Part shown: positions 27,410 through 37,453 of the stretch, in pieces
How the letters are laid out: each line of letters starts with the position of its first letter
Numbering within the stretch: position 1 is the first letter of the stretch
NCBI GenBank assembly: GCA_014728115.1
Contig: WJME01000109.1
Span: 1-46,739 of the forward strand
Length of the DNA: 46,739 nucleotides
Source of the DNA: Candidatus Zhuqueibacterota bacterium
GTDB taxonomy: Bacteria > Zhuqueibacterota > Zhuqueibacteria > Residuimicrobiales > Oceaniaggregativiventaceae
Reading direction: 5' to 3'
Notes under the pieces: generated by a model
Database searches by the model: none
What the model was told of the DNA's origin: nothing
Seen by the model: only the letters and a program-made list of their open reading frames with translations
Program-made: the position numbers and the translations under genes

Positions 27410-27470
27410 ATATTTTAATGCTATACCACCCGCACATATTGGGATTTTGAACACATCAAGGGGACGGACA

Positions 27471-28430
27471 ATGAATTTTCGAATCATCTTTTTCTGCTGC
27501 ATAGCGGTATCTGTATCGTTTGCGCAAATGCACGTCAAAAACCCGAGTGGCACGATTTACCTGCAGGTTTCTAGCGATGGCAATACCGGAATCGGAGATT
27601 TTACCTCTGCCACACCCCAGGCCCGTCTCGATGTTCGGGGCAGCGGCGAACAGATGGTTGTCGATGTTTTTGATGATCGTCAGCATACCATGCTTGTCGG
27701 GGCAAGATTCCATGTGCCCTTTGCAGAGACCAATGTCGAAGCCCATATCGGCGCATTATCCTCTGTTGATGCTCCCATAGACAAGGCCGTTTACAGCAAT
27801 CAAATCCAGGCCAACCGGGCTGTGGCCGGTCGCGTCTATTCGCGGTCGACGCAACGCATCGCTGCTGAAGGTCAGCTGGCATCCTATGAAATCGCTCTCG
27901 ATGGTGTGCTACCCAATCCTCCTTCGTATATCTATAAAATATCGGGATGTCGCGGTGTTTTGGATGCAGATGAAATCGCTGATGACTATTCGACCACCAG
28001 CGACGGCATGGCCACTGCACTCTTGGCGCGCGTGGAAGACAATCTCGCTGAACATCCGCATATATTCGCTGTTTATGCACAAGGGGCCAAATCCGCATTT
28101 CTCGATAAAGTAGGAATCAATACCACCACCCCTGAATATGACCTGGACATCGACGGTGATTTACGCGTCAGCGGAACGATCTATACCAGTACCGGGCCTT
28201 TGGCTGTACCCGACTATGTCTTTGAGCCCGATTATAAAACGTTGTCTCTCGATGAGATTGAAGCTTTTATCAACACCCAAAAACATTTACCGTGGATCAC
28301 GTCAGCCAGAAAAGGCCGAACACAATTCGACATGGGGAAATTGGGACTGGAAATGCTCGAAACCATTGAAAATTTACAATTGCAAATCATTGCATTGAAT
28401 AAAAAGATTGAAATGCTCGAACGAAATTAG
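27471..28430 (+). CDS. Secreted tail-fibre-like protein with C-terminal coiled coil
   Basis: I chose the ATG at 27471 (GGGGACGGAC just upstream), which opens a signal peptide (MNFRIIFFCCIAVSVSFAQ). The 319-residue protein carries VSSDGNTGIG and a late VGINTTTPEYDLDIDGDLRVSGTIY, the pattern of beta-rich trimeric fibre shafts. It ends with YVFEPDYKTLSLDEIEAFI, KHLPWI and a heptad helix (LEMLETIENLQLQIIALNKK), as in the tail-fibre domain proteins common in Bacteroidota. It lacks a T9SS sorting domain. It sits 32 bases before the giant GEVED gene and is probably co-transcribed with it. A structural surface role is inferred. Confidence 0.75.
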   Translation: MNFRIIFFCCIAVSVSFAQMHVKNPSGTIYLQVSSDGNTGIGDFTSATPQARLDVRGSGEQMVVDVFDDRQHTMLVGARFHVPFAETNVEAHIGALSSVDAPIDKAVYSNQIQANRAVAGRVYSRSTQRIAAEGQLASYEIALDGVLPNPPSYIYKISGCRGVLDADEIADDYSTTSDGMATALLARVEDNLAEHPHIFAVYAQGAKSAFLDKVGINTTTPEYDLDIDGDLRVSGTIYTSTGPLAVPDYVFEPDYKTLSLDEIEAFINTQKHLPWITSARKGRTQFDMGKLGLEMLETIENLQLQIIALNKKIEMLERN

Positions 28431-28462
28431 GTTTTTTTAAAAACATTCTTGGGGAGGGACGA

Positions 28463-31400
28463 ATGAAGCATCTTTATGCACTGCATCTGGTGGTATTCTT
28501 GATTTTTTCAGGAATCATACATGCACAGCAGCCAAATATCATTCCCGCCACTCACGATTTCGGAGATGCTCCACACCAGACCTATCAAACAACCCTGCAA
28601 TACGATGGAGCACGGCATCTCGTCGTCTATGATGAACAACAAAATCCGGTTCCCAGACTCGGTGACCAGGTCGATGTTGAACCGGACGGTTATCCGGAAA
28701 GCGAAGCCATGGGCGACGATCAAAGCCTGACCGATGACGAGGACGGAGTCGAATGGCTCGCCCCGACAGAACCGGGCGGTCCCTTTTTTCTGAATATTCA
28801 TGCAACCGGCCCCGGATATTTACACGCCTGGATCGATATGAATCGAAATCAAGTTTTCGATCCGGAAGAAAAATTCATACCCGGTCAGACCATTCAGTCC
28901 GGGGAGCAGAATATAGATATCCCCTTAGAACTGCCTGAGAATCTCCCAGAGGGCCCCCTCTTTTTTCGCTTCCGGATCACCACTCTGGAGGATATTCCTC
29001 CTTTTGGTGAAGCTCCGGATGGCGAGGTGGAGGACTATTATTGGTTTCATGAAACCCCACAAAATGAACTCGATTTCGGAGATGCTCCTGACGGGCCGGA
29101 TTTTCCTCTATCCTATCCCACGCTTTTGATCAACAATGGCGCTCGTCACATCATCCGTCAGGGGATTTTTCTGGGACTATATCATCCACCTGATCCCGAA
29201 GCTGACGGGCAACCCGATCTGCTGGCCAAAGGTGATGACCTTGCCGACGGACATGACGATGAAGACGGGGTGAGCTTTGTCTCTGCGCTCGTTCCCGGCA
29301 CATCCGCGGATCTGCAGGTACGGGCCACTGTAGCCTCGTCAGAACCGGGGTATCTCAATGCCTGGATCGATTTTAATGCCGATGGCGACTGGGATGATCC
29401 GAATGAACAAATCTTTATATCACAGCCTCTGAGTACCGGTACTCACTCGCTGGTTTTTCATGTACCGGCAGATGCCAAAGAAGGCCATACCTACGCACGC
29501 TTTCGTTTCAGCCATTTCCCGGAATTGAGCTATGTGGATATCGCACAAGACGGTGAAGTCGAAGATTACAAGATCGCGATCGGTCCGCCCAATCAAGACC
29601 TGGACTGGGGTGATGCACCCGACGATCCCTCTGATCCCAACGACTATGCCACTCTGGCCGTCAGCAACGGTCCGGCTCATGTCATTGTGCCCAGCATCTA
29701 TCTCGGCGCACAGGGAATGCCGGACGGGGAACCCGATGGGCAGCCCGAGCCGGACGCCAACGGCGATGACGTTCTCGATGGCAATGATGACGAAGATGGG
29801 GTCGCTTTTCTTTCATCGTTGATTCCCGGCGCACCGGCACAACTCTCGGTCACCGCCCATGCCTCCGGGGTGGTCGGTGTCTTGAATGCCTGGGTCGATT
29901 TTAATGGCGATGGCACATTTGGTGCCAGTGGCGAACATATTGTTCTGGACCAACCGCTTGCCACAGGTGTTCACAATATAACATTCATCGTGCCTCCGTC
30001 AGCGCGGCCCGGCAAGACCATGGCGCGTTTTCGTTTCAGCACAATCAGAGGCCTCGCTCCTACTGGCATGGCTGAAAACGGCGAAGTCGAAGACTATGCA
30101 GTGATGATCGGTGAAACAGAGATCGGTATGGATTTGGGCGACCTTCCGGACCCCAATTTTGCCACATTGATAGCCAGTGACGGCGCCCGTCATGTCGTAC
30201 CGGACAAACCGTTCCTCTTTTTGGGCCAAAAAGTCGATACAGAGCCCGATGGTCAGCCCAATGCAGATGCCAGTGGCGATGACGTTATCGATCAGTCCGA
30301 TGATGAAGATGGAGTGACCGTGGCCAGTGCATTGATTCCCGGTCAATCCGCCACGATCAAAGTGGAAGCCTCGAGCAAGGGCTTTCTCAATGCCTGGATC
30401 GATTTCGACCAGGATGGGGCGTTTCAAAAACCCGAAAAGATTTTTCACAAAAAAGCCATCCCTGGCGGAACAAGCCTGCTCTCCGTGCAGATACCCCACC
30501 ATGCCCTGCCCGGTGAAACCTTTGCCCGGTTCCGATTCTCTAGCACCGACAGCCTGCACTGGAGCGCACTGGCGCCGGATGGTGAAGTAGAAGATTACAA
30601 GATCATCATCGAAAAGCAAGAACAAGAAAAAGAACTCGATTTTGGTGATGCACCTGACAATGGAACTGCCACATCCGGCTATCAGACCCTTTTGGTCAAC
30701 AATGGTGCACATCATGTGATCAACGAAAATATCTTCCTGGGAGATCAGGATGAGCCGGATGATGAAACCGATGGTCAACCCGATGCTATGGCATTGGGCG
30801 ATGACCATACCGATGATGATGATGAAGATGGCGTGCTGATACCGACACCGCTGATCCCAGGATCAACCACGACATGGACGGTAAAAACCACGGCGCCTGC
30901 CAATCTGCCCTGCTTTCTCAATGCCTGGCTGGACATCAACCAGGATGGCGATTGGCATGATCGGGGCGAACATGTCATCATCGACAAACTCTATACAACA
31001 GGTACCCACACGATTTCTCTCACCCTGCCGCCGATGAAAAACGGAGTCACCTTTGCCCGGTTTCGTTACAGCTCGGTGCGCGGTCTGAAAAGTTTCGGTC
31101 CGGCTCCCAACGGTGAAGTCGAAGATTACCAGCTCGAAATCGGAGAGCAGGAAGACAAATGGGATTTTGGAGATTTGCCGGACCAGCCCTATCCCACTCT
31201 GCTGGCCAATGACGGGGCACGGCATCTCTATGTACACGGATTCTGGCTCGGCGACACCTGTGACACCGAAGCGGACGGACAACCGGATATACCCGCAATG
31301 GGAGATGACAATCACCAAAAAGACGACGAAGACGGTGTATGGATTCCCGCTTCGATGCCTGTGGGAGCGCCTGCCACGATCAAGGTCAAAGTTCAAGGCA

Positions 31401-33889
31401 ATGGCAAGTTGAATGCCTGGATGGATTTCGATCAGGACGGAGACTTTAACAATACCGAGCATATTCTCATAGATCAACCCGTGTCCACGGGGGTTCATAG
31501 TTATGCGATTACAGTACCTGCCAATGCCACACCGGGTCAATCCTATGCCCGTTTTCGGTTGAATCGGGACGGCAATCTCACTCCCAAAGGCCCGGCTCGA
31601 GAGGGTGAAGTGGAAGATTATTCAATAGAAATAACAGAGAATGATTTCCAATGGGACTTTGGTGACCTGCCCGACAAAGCATTCAGAACGCTGTTGTCAT
31701 CTGATGGTCCCCGTCATATCATCGATCCTGATATGTTTATGGGGGCAAAGATCGATACCGAACCCGACGGTCAGCCCTCTGCGGATGCAAATGGTGATGA
31801 CCTCAACAATCTCGACGATGAGGATGGTGTCCTGCTAAAATCGGTATTGGTCCAGGGCAATACAACCGATATCGTCATTAAAGTCTCACAGGACGGATTC
31901 ATAAATGCTTGGTTTGACTGGAATAACAATCAACGGTTCGATCCGTTTGGTGAACATGCGCTCATCGATAAACCGGCCGCCATGGGCAGCAATACCTACA
32001 CGATCCCTGTCCCCAAATGGGCAGAGCCCGGCCGGGTGGCCGCGCGATTCCGCTATGCTACCGATATAGGACTCAGTTGGTTCGGTCCGGCCAAAGACGG
32101 CGAAGTGGAAGACTATATCTTTCCGGTAGAGGAAGGTGAACTCGAATGGGATTTTGGCGACCTTCCGGATCAGCCCTATCCCACATTGCTGATCTCTGAT
32201 GGAGCAAGGCACCGCCATGTCAGAGGACTTTACCTGGGTCGCCGGCACGATGCTGATGCCGACGGACAACCGGATCCCAAAGCCCTGGGAGATGACCAGG
32301 ATGGTGTGGATGACGAAGACGGTGTGATCTTTCGATCCATGCCCACAGATCCACAAAAAATCGGTTTGACGGTTCTGGCTTCGGCCGAAGGCTATTTGAA
32401 TGCCTGGGTCGACTGGAACAGTAATGGCAGCTTTGCCGAATCCGGGGACCAAATTTTTACGGATAAAAAACTGGTGCCTGGTGCCAATCATTTTGTCGTA
32501 GCCATTCCCAATATCACGACCGAAGCGAGACTCTATGCCCGATTCCGCTTCAACTCTGACGGAGGACTGACCTGGAAGGGCGCAGCAGAGGACGGCGAAG
32601 TGGAAGATTATATCCTGTTTTTCGACAATGAAGCACCGCCGGAATGGAGCGTTCCTCTGAATATTCAGCTCCAGGACAAAAAACTGGTGCAGGTCTTTGG
32701 CGTGCATCCGCAAGCCACTGATGACTATGACCCGGATCTGGATGAACTGGCTCCTCCTCCGACTCCGGATGGTTTGTATGCCTTTTTTGAATGCCCGGTT
32801 AATGAGATCTTTGATTTGCAAACCGACCTGCGCAGCCCGACCATCGATCCCGACACCAAAGAGATCCGCTGGCAATTGCATATCGTCAACAGCAGTACCA
32901 CAGTCCTGGCATGGGATCCCTCGTCTTTACCTGCACGCGGCACTCTGCTCATGGAAACAGAGACCGGTTCTGGCAAAGTGAACATGCGTGCGCAAGCGTC
33001 GATGATGCTGCAAGGCAATCAGGTTGTCATCATCCGCTATCGCCTGGCCCAGGCAGCATCCTTTGAATTCAGACGCCAGGGATGGCATATGATCTCGCTG
33101 CCGGTTATCCCGGGCAGCAATAAAGTGGCTGATCTGTTCCCGAATCTGTATGGCAGCGAAGCCTATTTATGGGACCCGGTTCAGGGCAAATACCTCTCGG
33201 TTACCGAACTCGAACCGGGCAAAGGATACTGGCTGCCCATACAGGACGCTGCCTCACTCGATATCGAAGGGGAAGCCCTCGACTTTATTCATCTGAATCT
33301 AAAGCCAGGCTGGAATATGATCGGAGCGCCCTTTGACATTGCCAAGGTGGTGGCAGATCCACCGGACGGTATCATTAACCAATTTATCGAATACGATGAA
33401 GCCAATGGCACCTATGAAGTGGCACAACAACTGCACGCCACAAAGGCCTATTGGGTCTGGGCCAAAAATGAATGCGAGTTGTTTATCTATAGCAACAGTA
33501 GCGAAAACATGCCAAAACGGCTCGCACCGGAAATTAATACCTGGGATCATCAAATGCCTCCACCACCGCCTTTCGAGATCACAGATGTGGAATCGGATCG
33601 ACATACGCCACGTGATTTCAAGGTCATGCAAAATTATCCCAATCCATTCAATCCGGAGACGACGATCATATATCAACTGGCCGAGAATGAACAGGTTCGT
33701 ATTGAGGTCTTTAATATGAAAGGTGAGCTCTTGAGAACCCTTTTCAATGAACATCAGAGCATGGGTACCCATTCTATGATCTGGGATGGCAGAGATGATC
33801 AAGGACAATATGTGTCCAGCGGGGTTTATTTGATCAAAATCACTGCCGGATCCACACAGCAAACCATCAAGGCCATGCTCTTGAAATAG
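28463..33889 (+). CDS. Giant secreted GEVED-repeat protein with T9SS sorting domain
   Basis: The 1808-residue protein starts with a signal peptide (1-22, ending IIHAQ) after GGGGAGGGACGA. Residues 32-1385 are eight repeats of ~160-177 residues. Each runs from DFGDAPD, through GARH, a DGQPDxxAxGDD..DDEDGV acidic loop, LNAWIDFNxDG and ARFRxS, to GEVEDY. These are GEVED domains (beta-sandwich, probably calcium-binding by the Asp-rich loops). Residues ~1393-1700 are a separate module (FGVHPQATDDYDPDLDELAPPPTPDG ... PGKGYW ... GWNMIGAPFD ... KAYWVWA). A PPPPPF linker and a T9SS type A domain (1721-1808) end it. It is a surface or extracellular protein, perhaps an adhesin. No enzymatic motif is seen. 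Confidence 0.92.
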   Translation: MKHLYALHLVVFLIFSGIIHAQQPNIIPATHDFGDAPHQTYQTTLQYDGARHLVVYDEQQNPVPRLGDQVDVEPDGYPESEAMGDDQSLTDDEDGVEWLAPTEPGGPFFLNIHATGPGYLHAWIDMNRNQVFDPEEKFIPGQTIQSGEQNIDIPLELPENLPEGPLFFRFRITTLEDIPPFGEAPDGEVEDYYWFHETPQNELDFGDAPDGPDFPLSYPTLLINNGARHIIRQGIFLGLYHPPDPEADGQPDLLAKGDDLADGHDDEDGVSFVSALVPGTSADLQVRATVASSEPGYLNAWIDFNADGDWDDPNEQIFISQPLSTGTHSLVFHVPADAKEGHTYARFRFSHFPELSYVDIAQDGEVEDYKIAIGPPNQDLDWGDAPDDPSDPNDYATLAVSNGPAHVIVPSIYLGAQGMPDGEPDGQPEPDANGDDVLDGNDDEDGVAFLSSLIPGAPAQLSVTAHASGVVGVLNAWVDFNGDGTFGASGEHIVLDQPLATGVHNITFIVPPSARPGKTMARFRFSTIRGLAPTGMAENGEVEDYAVMIGETEIGMDLGDLPDPNFATLIASDGARHVVPDKPFLFLGQKVDTEPDGQPNADASGDDVIDQSDDEDGVTVASALIPGQSATIKVEASSKGFLNAWIDFDQDGAFQKPEKIFHKKAIPGGTSLLSVQIPHHALPGETFARFRFSSTDSLHWSALAPDGEVEDYKIIIEKQEQEKELDFGDAPDNGTATSGYQTLLVNNGAHHVINENIFLGDQDEPDDETDGQPDAMALGDDHTDDDDEDGVLIPTPLIPGSTTTWTVKTTAPANLPCFLNAWLDINQDGDWHDRGEHVIIDKLYTTGTHTISLTLPPMKNGVTFARFRYSSVRGLKSFGPAPNGEVEDYQLEIGEQEDKWDFGDLPDQPYPTLLANDGARHLYVHGFWLGDTCDTEADGQPDIPAMGDDNHQKDDEDGVWIPASMPVGAPATIKVKVQGNGKLNAWMDFDQDGDFNNTEHILIDQPVSTGVHSYAITVPANATPGQSYARFRLNRDGNLTPKGPAREGEVEDYSIEITENDFQWDFGDLPDKAFRTLLSSDGPRHIIDPDMFMGAKIDTEPDGQPSADANGDDLNNLDDEDGVLLKSVLVQGNTTDIVIKVSQDGFINAWFDWNNNQRFDPFGEHALIDKPAAMGSNTYTIPVPKWAEPGRVAARFRYATDIGLSWFGPAKDGEVEDYIFPVEEGELEWDFGDLPDQPYPTLLISDGARHRHVRGLYLGRRHDADADGQPDPKALGDDQDGVDDEDGVIFRSMPTDPQKIGLTVLASAEGYLNAWVDWNSNGSFAESGDQIFTDKKLVPGANHFVVAIPNITTEARLYARFRFNSDGGLTWKGAAEDGEVEDYILFFDNEAPPEWSVPLNIQLQDKKLVQVFGVHPQATDDYDPDLDELAPPPTPDGLYAFFECPVNEIFDLQTDLRSPTIDPDTKEIRWQLHIVNSSTTVLAWDPSSLPARGTLLMETETGSGKVNMRAQASMMLQGNQVVIIRYRLAQAASFEFRRQGWHMISLPVIPGSNKVADLFPNLYGSEAYLWDPVQGKYLSVTELEPGKGYWLPIQDAASLDIEGEALDFIHLNLKPGWNMIGAPFDIAKVVADPPDGIINQFIEYDEANGTYEVAQQLHATKAYWVWAKNECELFIYSNSSENMPKRLAPEINTWDHQMPPPPPFEITDVESDRHTPRDFKVMQNYPNPFNPETTIIYQLAENEQVRIEVFNMKGELLRTLFNEHQSMGTHSMIWDGRDDQGQYVSSGVYLIKITAGSTQQTIKAMLLK
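28556..32620 (+). repeat. Eight imperfect in-frame repeats (GEVED units) inside the giant gene
   Basis: Units begin at 28556, 29072, 29603, 30131, 30638, 31163, 31655 and 32150, with periods of 492 to 531 bases. The protein motifs DxGDxPD, GARH/GPRH, DDEDGV, LNAWxDxN and GEVEDY occur in each, with small deviations. The DNA of the units has diverged enough that recent slippage or gene conversion is not obvious. Confidence 0.9.
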
Positions 33890-33916
33890 ATCCCCAACCC
33901 CAGCGTCACGCCCAAC

Positions 33917-33959
33917 CCCCCTTGCCGTCCCCAAAGTTATGGCAAGGGGGATTTTTTTT
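33917..33959 (+). terminator. Rho-independent terminator after the GEVED gene
   Basis: CCCCCTTGCC (33917-33926) and GGCAAGGGGG (33941-33950) form a perfect 10-bp GC-rich stem with a 14-base loop, followed by ATTTTTTTT. It lies 28 bases after the stop codon. Confidence 0.92.
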
Positions 33960-34078
33960 GTCATGTATGACCGCAACACCTTGAACTTTTACGGCTGTTC
34001 AGGGATGGCATCATTTTTGTTCTTTCTTGAACACCCTTTACTCGTAAAAGCTCTAAAGAACAAATAATCAAAGATTTG

Positions 34079-34088
34079 ACAGTACTGA
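34079..34088. promoter_or_regulatory. GACAGTACTG motif upstream of the second T9SS gene
   Basis: TTGACAGTACTG (TTGACA at 34077-34082) lies about 85 bases before the GTG at 34173. Further on, AGTCATATTTCAAC (about 34123-34136) resembles TGTCATATTTTAAT at 27406-27419. A shared regulator or promoter type for the two secreted loci is possible. Confidence 0.35.
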
Positions 34089-34172
34089 AAAATCGTAACT
34101 TGTCACAAAAACCGAATATACAGTCATATTTCAACCACAACTCTTGATAACAAAATCAGTCGTGAGAGCCGT

Positions 34173-35489
34173 GTGATTTCAAACGCCCCGAAACCATTTC
34201 TTGTCATTCTCGTGCTCTTTTTCTTGACAGCACATTTGCCTGCAAGCACAGAGCAATGGCAAATCCCGGTGACCCTCATCTTTTCATCCAAACGCATGCA
34301 ATGTGTCTTTGGGGTCCATCCGGATGCGACAGCCGGCTATGATGCCGGTCTGGATATCCTGGCCCCTCCGGCAGCGCCGGATGGGGTGTATGCGTATTGG
34401 CAGCGTCCCCCGGCCAGCGCTTATCACCTGCAAACCGATCTGAGACATCCGAATGGCGATCAGGGTGCGAAAACCCTTCAGTATGGTTTAAAAATCGTCA
34501 ATCAATCGACCACAACGCTGGAATGGAATCCCAACGATTTGCCGTCTGACACCAGAATCATTTTGAAACATAGCTCAGGCAAAGAAATCGATATGAGAGA
34601 AAATACTTTATTATCGGTGAGCGGGACTATTTCTCTGACCATCGATGTCACCCTGCCCACGACCCGGCAAATAACCATGCCTGTGTCCGGATGGTATCTG
34701 TTTTCTTTGCCGGTTCTCCCTGATAACAGGCAGATATCGAGTTTGTTTCCGAACGCCCTGGAAAACAGCGCTTATGAGTGGGATTGCAGCATGAGCACCT
34801 ATCAATCCGTAGATCGTCTCTTGCCGGGCAAGGGATACTGGGTGCCGATTGCCTATCCGGCGAACCTGAACATCAGAGGAATCGCACTGGATTCAGTGCG
34901 TCTGCACCTCGCAGCCGGTTGGAATCTCATCGGTGCGCCGGCAAAGCGCTCGCAGGCCGTGACCCTGCCAAAAAATGCCATTATCCCCCAGTTTATCGAA
35001 TATGATATTCTGGACGGATCCTACCAGATCAGTTCATTTCTCGATCCTGGCAAAGCCTATTGGGTATGGGCCAATCAAGAATGCGAAATCATCTGCCGGG
35101 CAGGATCCCCCTTGATTCAAAGACACAAGACCCGACCCTTGTCGTTGTCGGCTCCGCCGCCTCCGCCTTTTTCACTCCTCACAAGTGTGAGGAAAGACTC
35201 GATCAACCAACCACGACTCACCCGACTGAGCAGCTATCCGAATCCATTCAGAGACCAAACCGCTATCTCTTTCATGCTGGCGCAACCCGGTCGTGTCAGG
35301 GCGATCGTCTATAATACCCGCGGCGAACGTCTTGAGGTTTTCTGCAATAGATCATTCAAAACTGGCCGGCACGAAATCATTTGGAAGGGCACAGATGCGA
35401 GGGGGGAACAAGTTGCCAGCGGGGTTTATCTTATAAAACTGGTCTCTGGCGACGAGGTCTATCCCTTAAAAGTGATGCGGTTGAAATGA
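34173..35489 (+). CDS. T9SS-secreted protein, stand-alone paralogue of the GEVED protein C-terminal module
   Basis: The start is GTG at 34173 with only a weak GAGAG upstream. The signal peptide (FLVILVLFFLTAHLPAS) supports it. Residues ~25-340 align with the C-terminal module of the giant neighbour: FGVHPDATAGYDAGLDILAPPAAPDGVYAY, TDLRHP, GWYLFSLPVLPDNR, GKGYWVPI, GWNLIGAPAKR and GKAYWVWANQECEI. The APPPPPF linker and the T9SS domain (YPNPFRDQT ... ASGVYLIKL ... VMRLK) follow. The GEVED repeats are absent. It has its own terminator-separated transcription unit. Presumably it is a surface protein; function unknown. Confidence 0.88.
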   Translation: MISNAPKPFLVILVLFFLTAHLPASTEQWQIPVTLIFSSKRMQCVFGVHPDATAGYDAGLDILAPPAAPDGVYAYWQRPPASAYHLQTDLRHPNGDQGAKTLQYGLKIVNQSTTTLEWNPNDLPSDTRIILKHSSGKEIDMRENTLLSVSGTISLTIDVTLPTTRQITMPVSGWYLFSLPVLPDNRQISSLFPNALENSAYEWDCSMSTYQSVDRLLPGKGYWVPIAYPANLNIRGIALDSVRLHLAAGWNLIGAPAKRSQAVTLPKNAIIPQFIEYDILDGSYQISSFLDPGKAYWVWANQECEIICRAGSPLIQRHKTRPLSLSAPPPPPFSLLTSVRKDSINQPRLTRLSSYPNPFRDQTAISFMLAQPGRVRAIVYNTRGERLEVFCNRSFKTGRHEIIWKGTDARGEQVASGVYLIKLVSGDEVYPLKVMRLK

Positions 35490-35511
35490 TTTGGCATGAA
35501 ATGAAAATATC

Positions 35512-35544
35512 AGACCGGACGCACCATGGCAATGCGCCCGGTCT
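35512..35544. terminator. Bidirectional hairpin between convergent genes
   Basis: AGACCGG (35512-35518) pairs with CCGGTCT (35538-35544). The inner CGCA/TGCG adds 4 bp after one mismatch, and the loop is 9 bases. Short T-rich stretches flank both sides. It separates the plus-strand T9SS gene from ftsH. Confidence 0.7.
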
Positions 35545-35561
35545 TTAGCGGCATTGAGGGG

Positions 35562-37436
35562 TCATTTTAACAGCTCTTCAATATCCCCGTTGCTGAGGGT
35601 CTCTTTATCCAGTAAAGCTTTCGCAATAGTATGTAATTTTTTTTCATTCTTTTTTAGTGTTTCCTGGGTTTCATCTTCCAGGGATTTGATCATGGCAACG
35701 ATTTCCTGATCGATTTTTTGAGCCATGTATTCGCTAAATTCACGGGGTTGCTGAATATCACGGCCGAGAAAGAGATGTTCATCTCCCTGTTTAAAGGTGA
35801 CCGGACCGATTTCATCGCTCATTCCCCACTGGCTGATCATATATCGGGCCAGCTTGGTCACTTTTTGCAGATCATCGGCTGCACCATTGCTGTATTCCTG
35901 AAAGTGGAGGTGTTCAGCCACCCGTCCCCCCAGCATCACTTTGATACGATCCTGGAGGTATTTCTTACCCAGATTATGCCGGTTCTCTTCGGGTCGTTGT
36001 TCTGTGGCGCCCAGGGCACGGCCGCGTGGTATAATCGTCACCTTTTGGATAGGATCAGCGGCGGGCAAGAGTTTGGCCATCAGCGCATGTCCTGATTCGT
36101 GATAGGCGATATGTTTTCGTTCTTCCTCATCGAGAATCTCTTCCCGCTCATATCCCAGGAGAATTTTGTCGCGTGCTCGGTCAAAATATTGCGCTGAGAC
36201 GCGTTTTTTATCATCGCGTCCCGCCAGCAGGGCCGCTTCATTGGCGAGATTTTTCAGGTCAGCACCTGAAAACCCCACTGTACGCGCCGCGAGGTTTTCC
36301 AGATCCACATCACTGTGCAACGGGATATCCCGGGTGTGAATTTCCAGAATCCGTTTTCTGGCTTTTTTGTGAGGCCGTTCCAGCGTGATCTGTCTGTCAA
36401 AGCGACCCGGCCGCGTCAGTGCTGGATCGAGCACATCGGGCATATTGGTCGCGGCAATGACGATCACCGATTCATGGCGCTCGAATCCGTCCATTTCGTT
36501 CAATATCTGGTTCAGCGTCTGTTCCCGTTCATCATGCCCCCCGCCGACACCTGTACCACGCGAGCGTCCCACAGAATCGATCTCATCGATAAAGATAATC
36601 GCCGGGGACTCTTTTTTGGCGGTCTTGAACATGTCACGCACCCGGGACGCTCCGACACCGACAAACATTTCGATAAACTCTGAACCACTGATGCTAAAAT
36701 AAGGCACCTTGGCTTCACCTGCAACCGCACGGGCCAGCAAGGTTTTGCCTGTTCCGGGAGGACCCACCATCAGAACGCCCCTGGGGATGTCGGCGCCCAG
36801 TTTCATATATTTTTCCGGGTCCTTGAGATAATCAATGATTTCCTGCAGATCCTTTTTCGGATTTTCGAGTCCGGCGACATCATTGAACGTCACCTCGACA
36901 TCCGATTTTTTATATTTTTTGGCCTTTGATTTAGTCATGCCACCAAACAACCCACCCCGGCCCATCATGCCTCTGGCCTGATTGCGCATACGTCTTTGCG
37001 CAAAATAAAACAATCCAAACAACAATAACCATGGTGCCAGCAGAATCAGCACATTTCTGAGCCAGGAGCTCTCTTGTTTCTGAACGTTCACCTGGACGTT
37101 GTTTTCCTCCAAAAGCGGAATCAAGCCTTGGTCTTCAAAATCGGGCTTTCTGCTTTGAAAATGGTCGAATGAGCTGGTGTCCCCGCCGGTGACCACCAGG
37201 TAGGGTGAGGAAAATTCGCCACGGATGGCATTGCCCTGAACTGTAACACTGTCGATTTTGCCCTGTCGAACAAAATCCTTGAATTTTGTATAGGTGATTT
37301 GGGTGCGTTGCGGCCCCTGATTGGTCTGGGTAACGAGCAAGTATCCCATCACCAGCAACACGATCCAGAATAACGGACCAAACCGGTATCTGTTTTGATG
37401 GTTACCAGATGGATTATCTAAATTCGGTTGCTGCAT
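35562..37436 (-). CDS. ftsH: ATP-dependent zinc metalloprotease FtsH
   Basis: I chose the ATG at 37436 (GGAGG 5 bases upstream) over a TTG 12 bases earlier, giving 624 residues. The layout is canonical: an N-terminal membrane helix ([17 protein letters not shown]), a periplasmic domain, a second helix ([17 protein letters not shown]), the AAA domain with [16 protein letters not shown] and the second region of homology ([11 protein letters not shown]), and the protease with zinc motif HESGH. FtsH degrades misassembled membrane proteins and some regulators. It starts 17 bases after the ferredoxin gene and appears to be the last gene of the pyruvate dehydrogenase operon. Confidence 0.97.
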   Translation of the reverse strand: MQQPNLDNPSGNHQNRYRFGPLFWIVLLVMGYLLVTQTNQGPQRTQITYTKFKDFVRQGKIDSVTVQGNAIRGEFSSPYLVVTGGDTSSFDHFQSRKPDFEDQGLIPLLEENNVQVNVQKQESSWLRNVLILLAPWLLLFGLFYFAQRRMRNQARGMMGRGGLFGGMTKSKAKKYKKSDVEVTFNDVAGLENPKKDLQEIIDYLKDPEKYMKLGADIPRGVLMVGPPGTGKTLLARAVAGEAKVPYFSISGSEFIEMFVGVGASRVRDMFKTAKKESPAIIFIDEIDSVGRSRGTGVGGGHDEREQTLNQILNEMDGFERHESVIVIAATNMPDVLDPALTRPGRFDRQITLERPHKKARKRILEIHTRDIPLHSDVDLENLAARTVGFSGADLKNLANEAALLAGRDDKKRVSAQYFDRARDKILLGYEREEILDEEERKHIAYHESGHALMAKLLPAADPIQKVTIIPRGRALGATEQRPEENRHNLGKKYLQDRIKVMLGGRVAEHLHFQEYSNGAADDLQKVTKLARYMISQWGMSDEIGPVTFKQGDEHLFLGRDIQQPREFSEYMAQKIDQEIVAMIKSLEDETQETLKKNEKKLHTIAKALLDKETLSNGDIEELLK

Positions 37437-37453
37437 CGATTCCTCCAAACAAT

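Larger units (their letters stand above)
26911..27470. other. Divergent intergenic region, 560 bases, no gene seen
   Basis: This AT-rich spacer lies between the SDR-aldolase operon and the secreted-protein locus. It holds a degenerate repeat (27090-27229), TTGACA at 27383-27388 and the GACAGTACTGTC palindrome (27398-27409), which probably belong to the control region of the downstream genes. Short frames here show no family features. Confidence 0.55.

Noticed and set aside
28556..32620. The repeat region as a CRISPR array or tandem DNA repeat
   Set aside because: The period is ~500 bases, the units are imperfect and in frame, and they encode GEVED domains.
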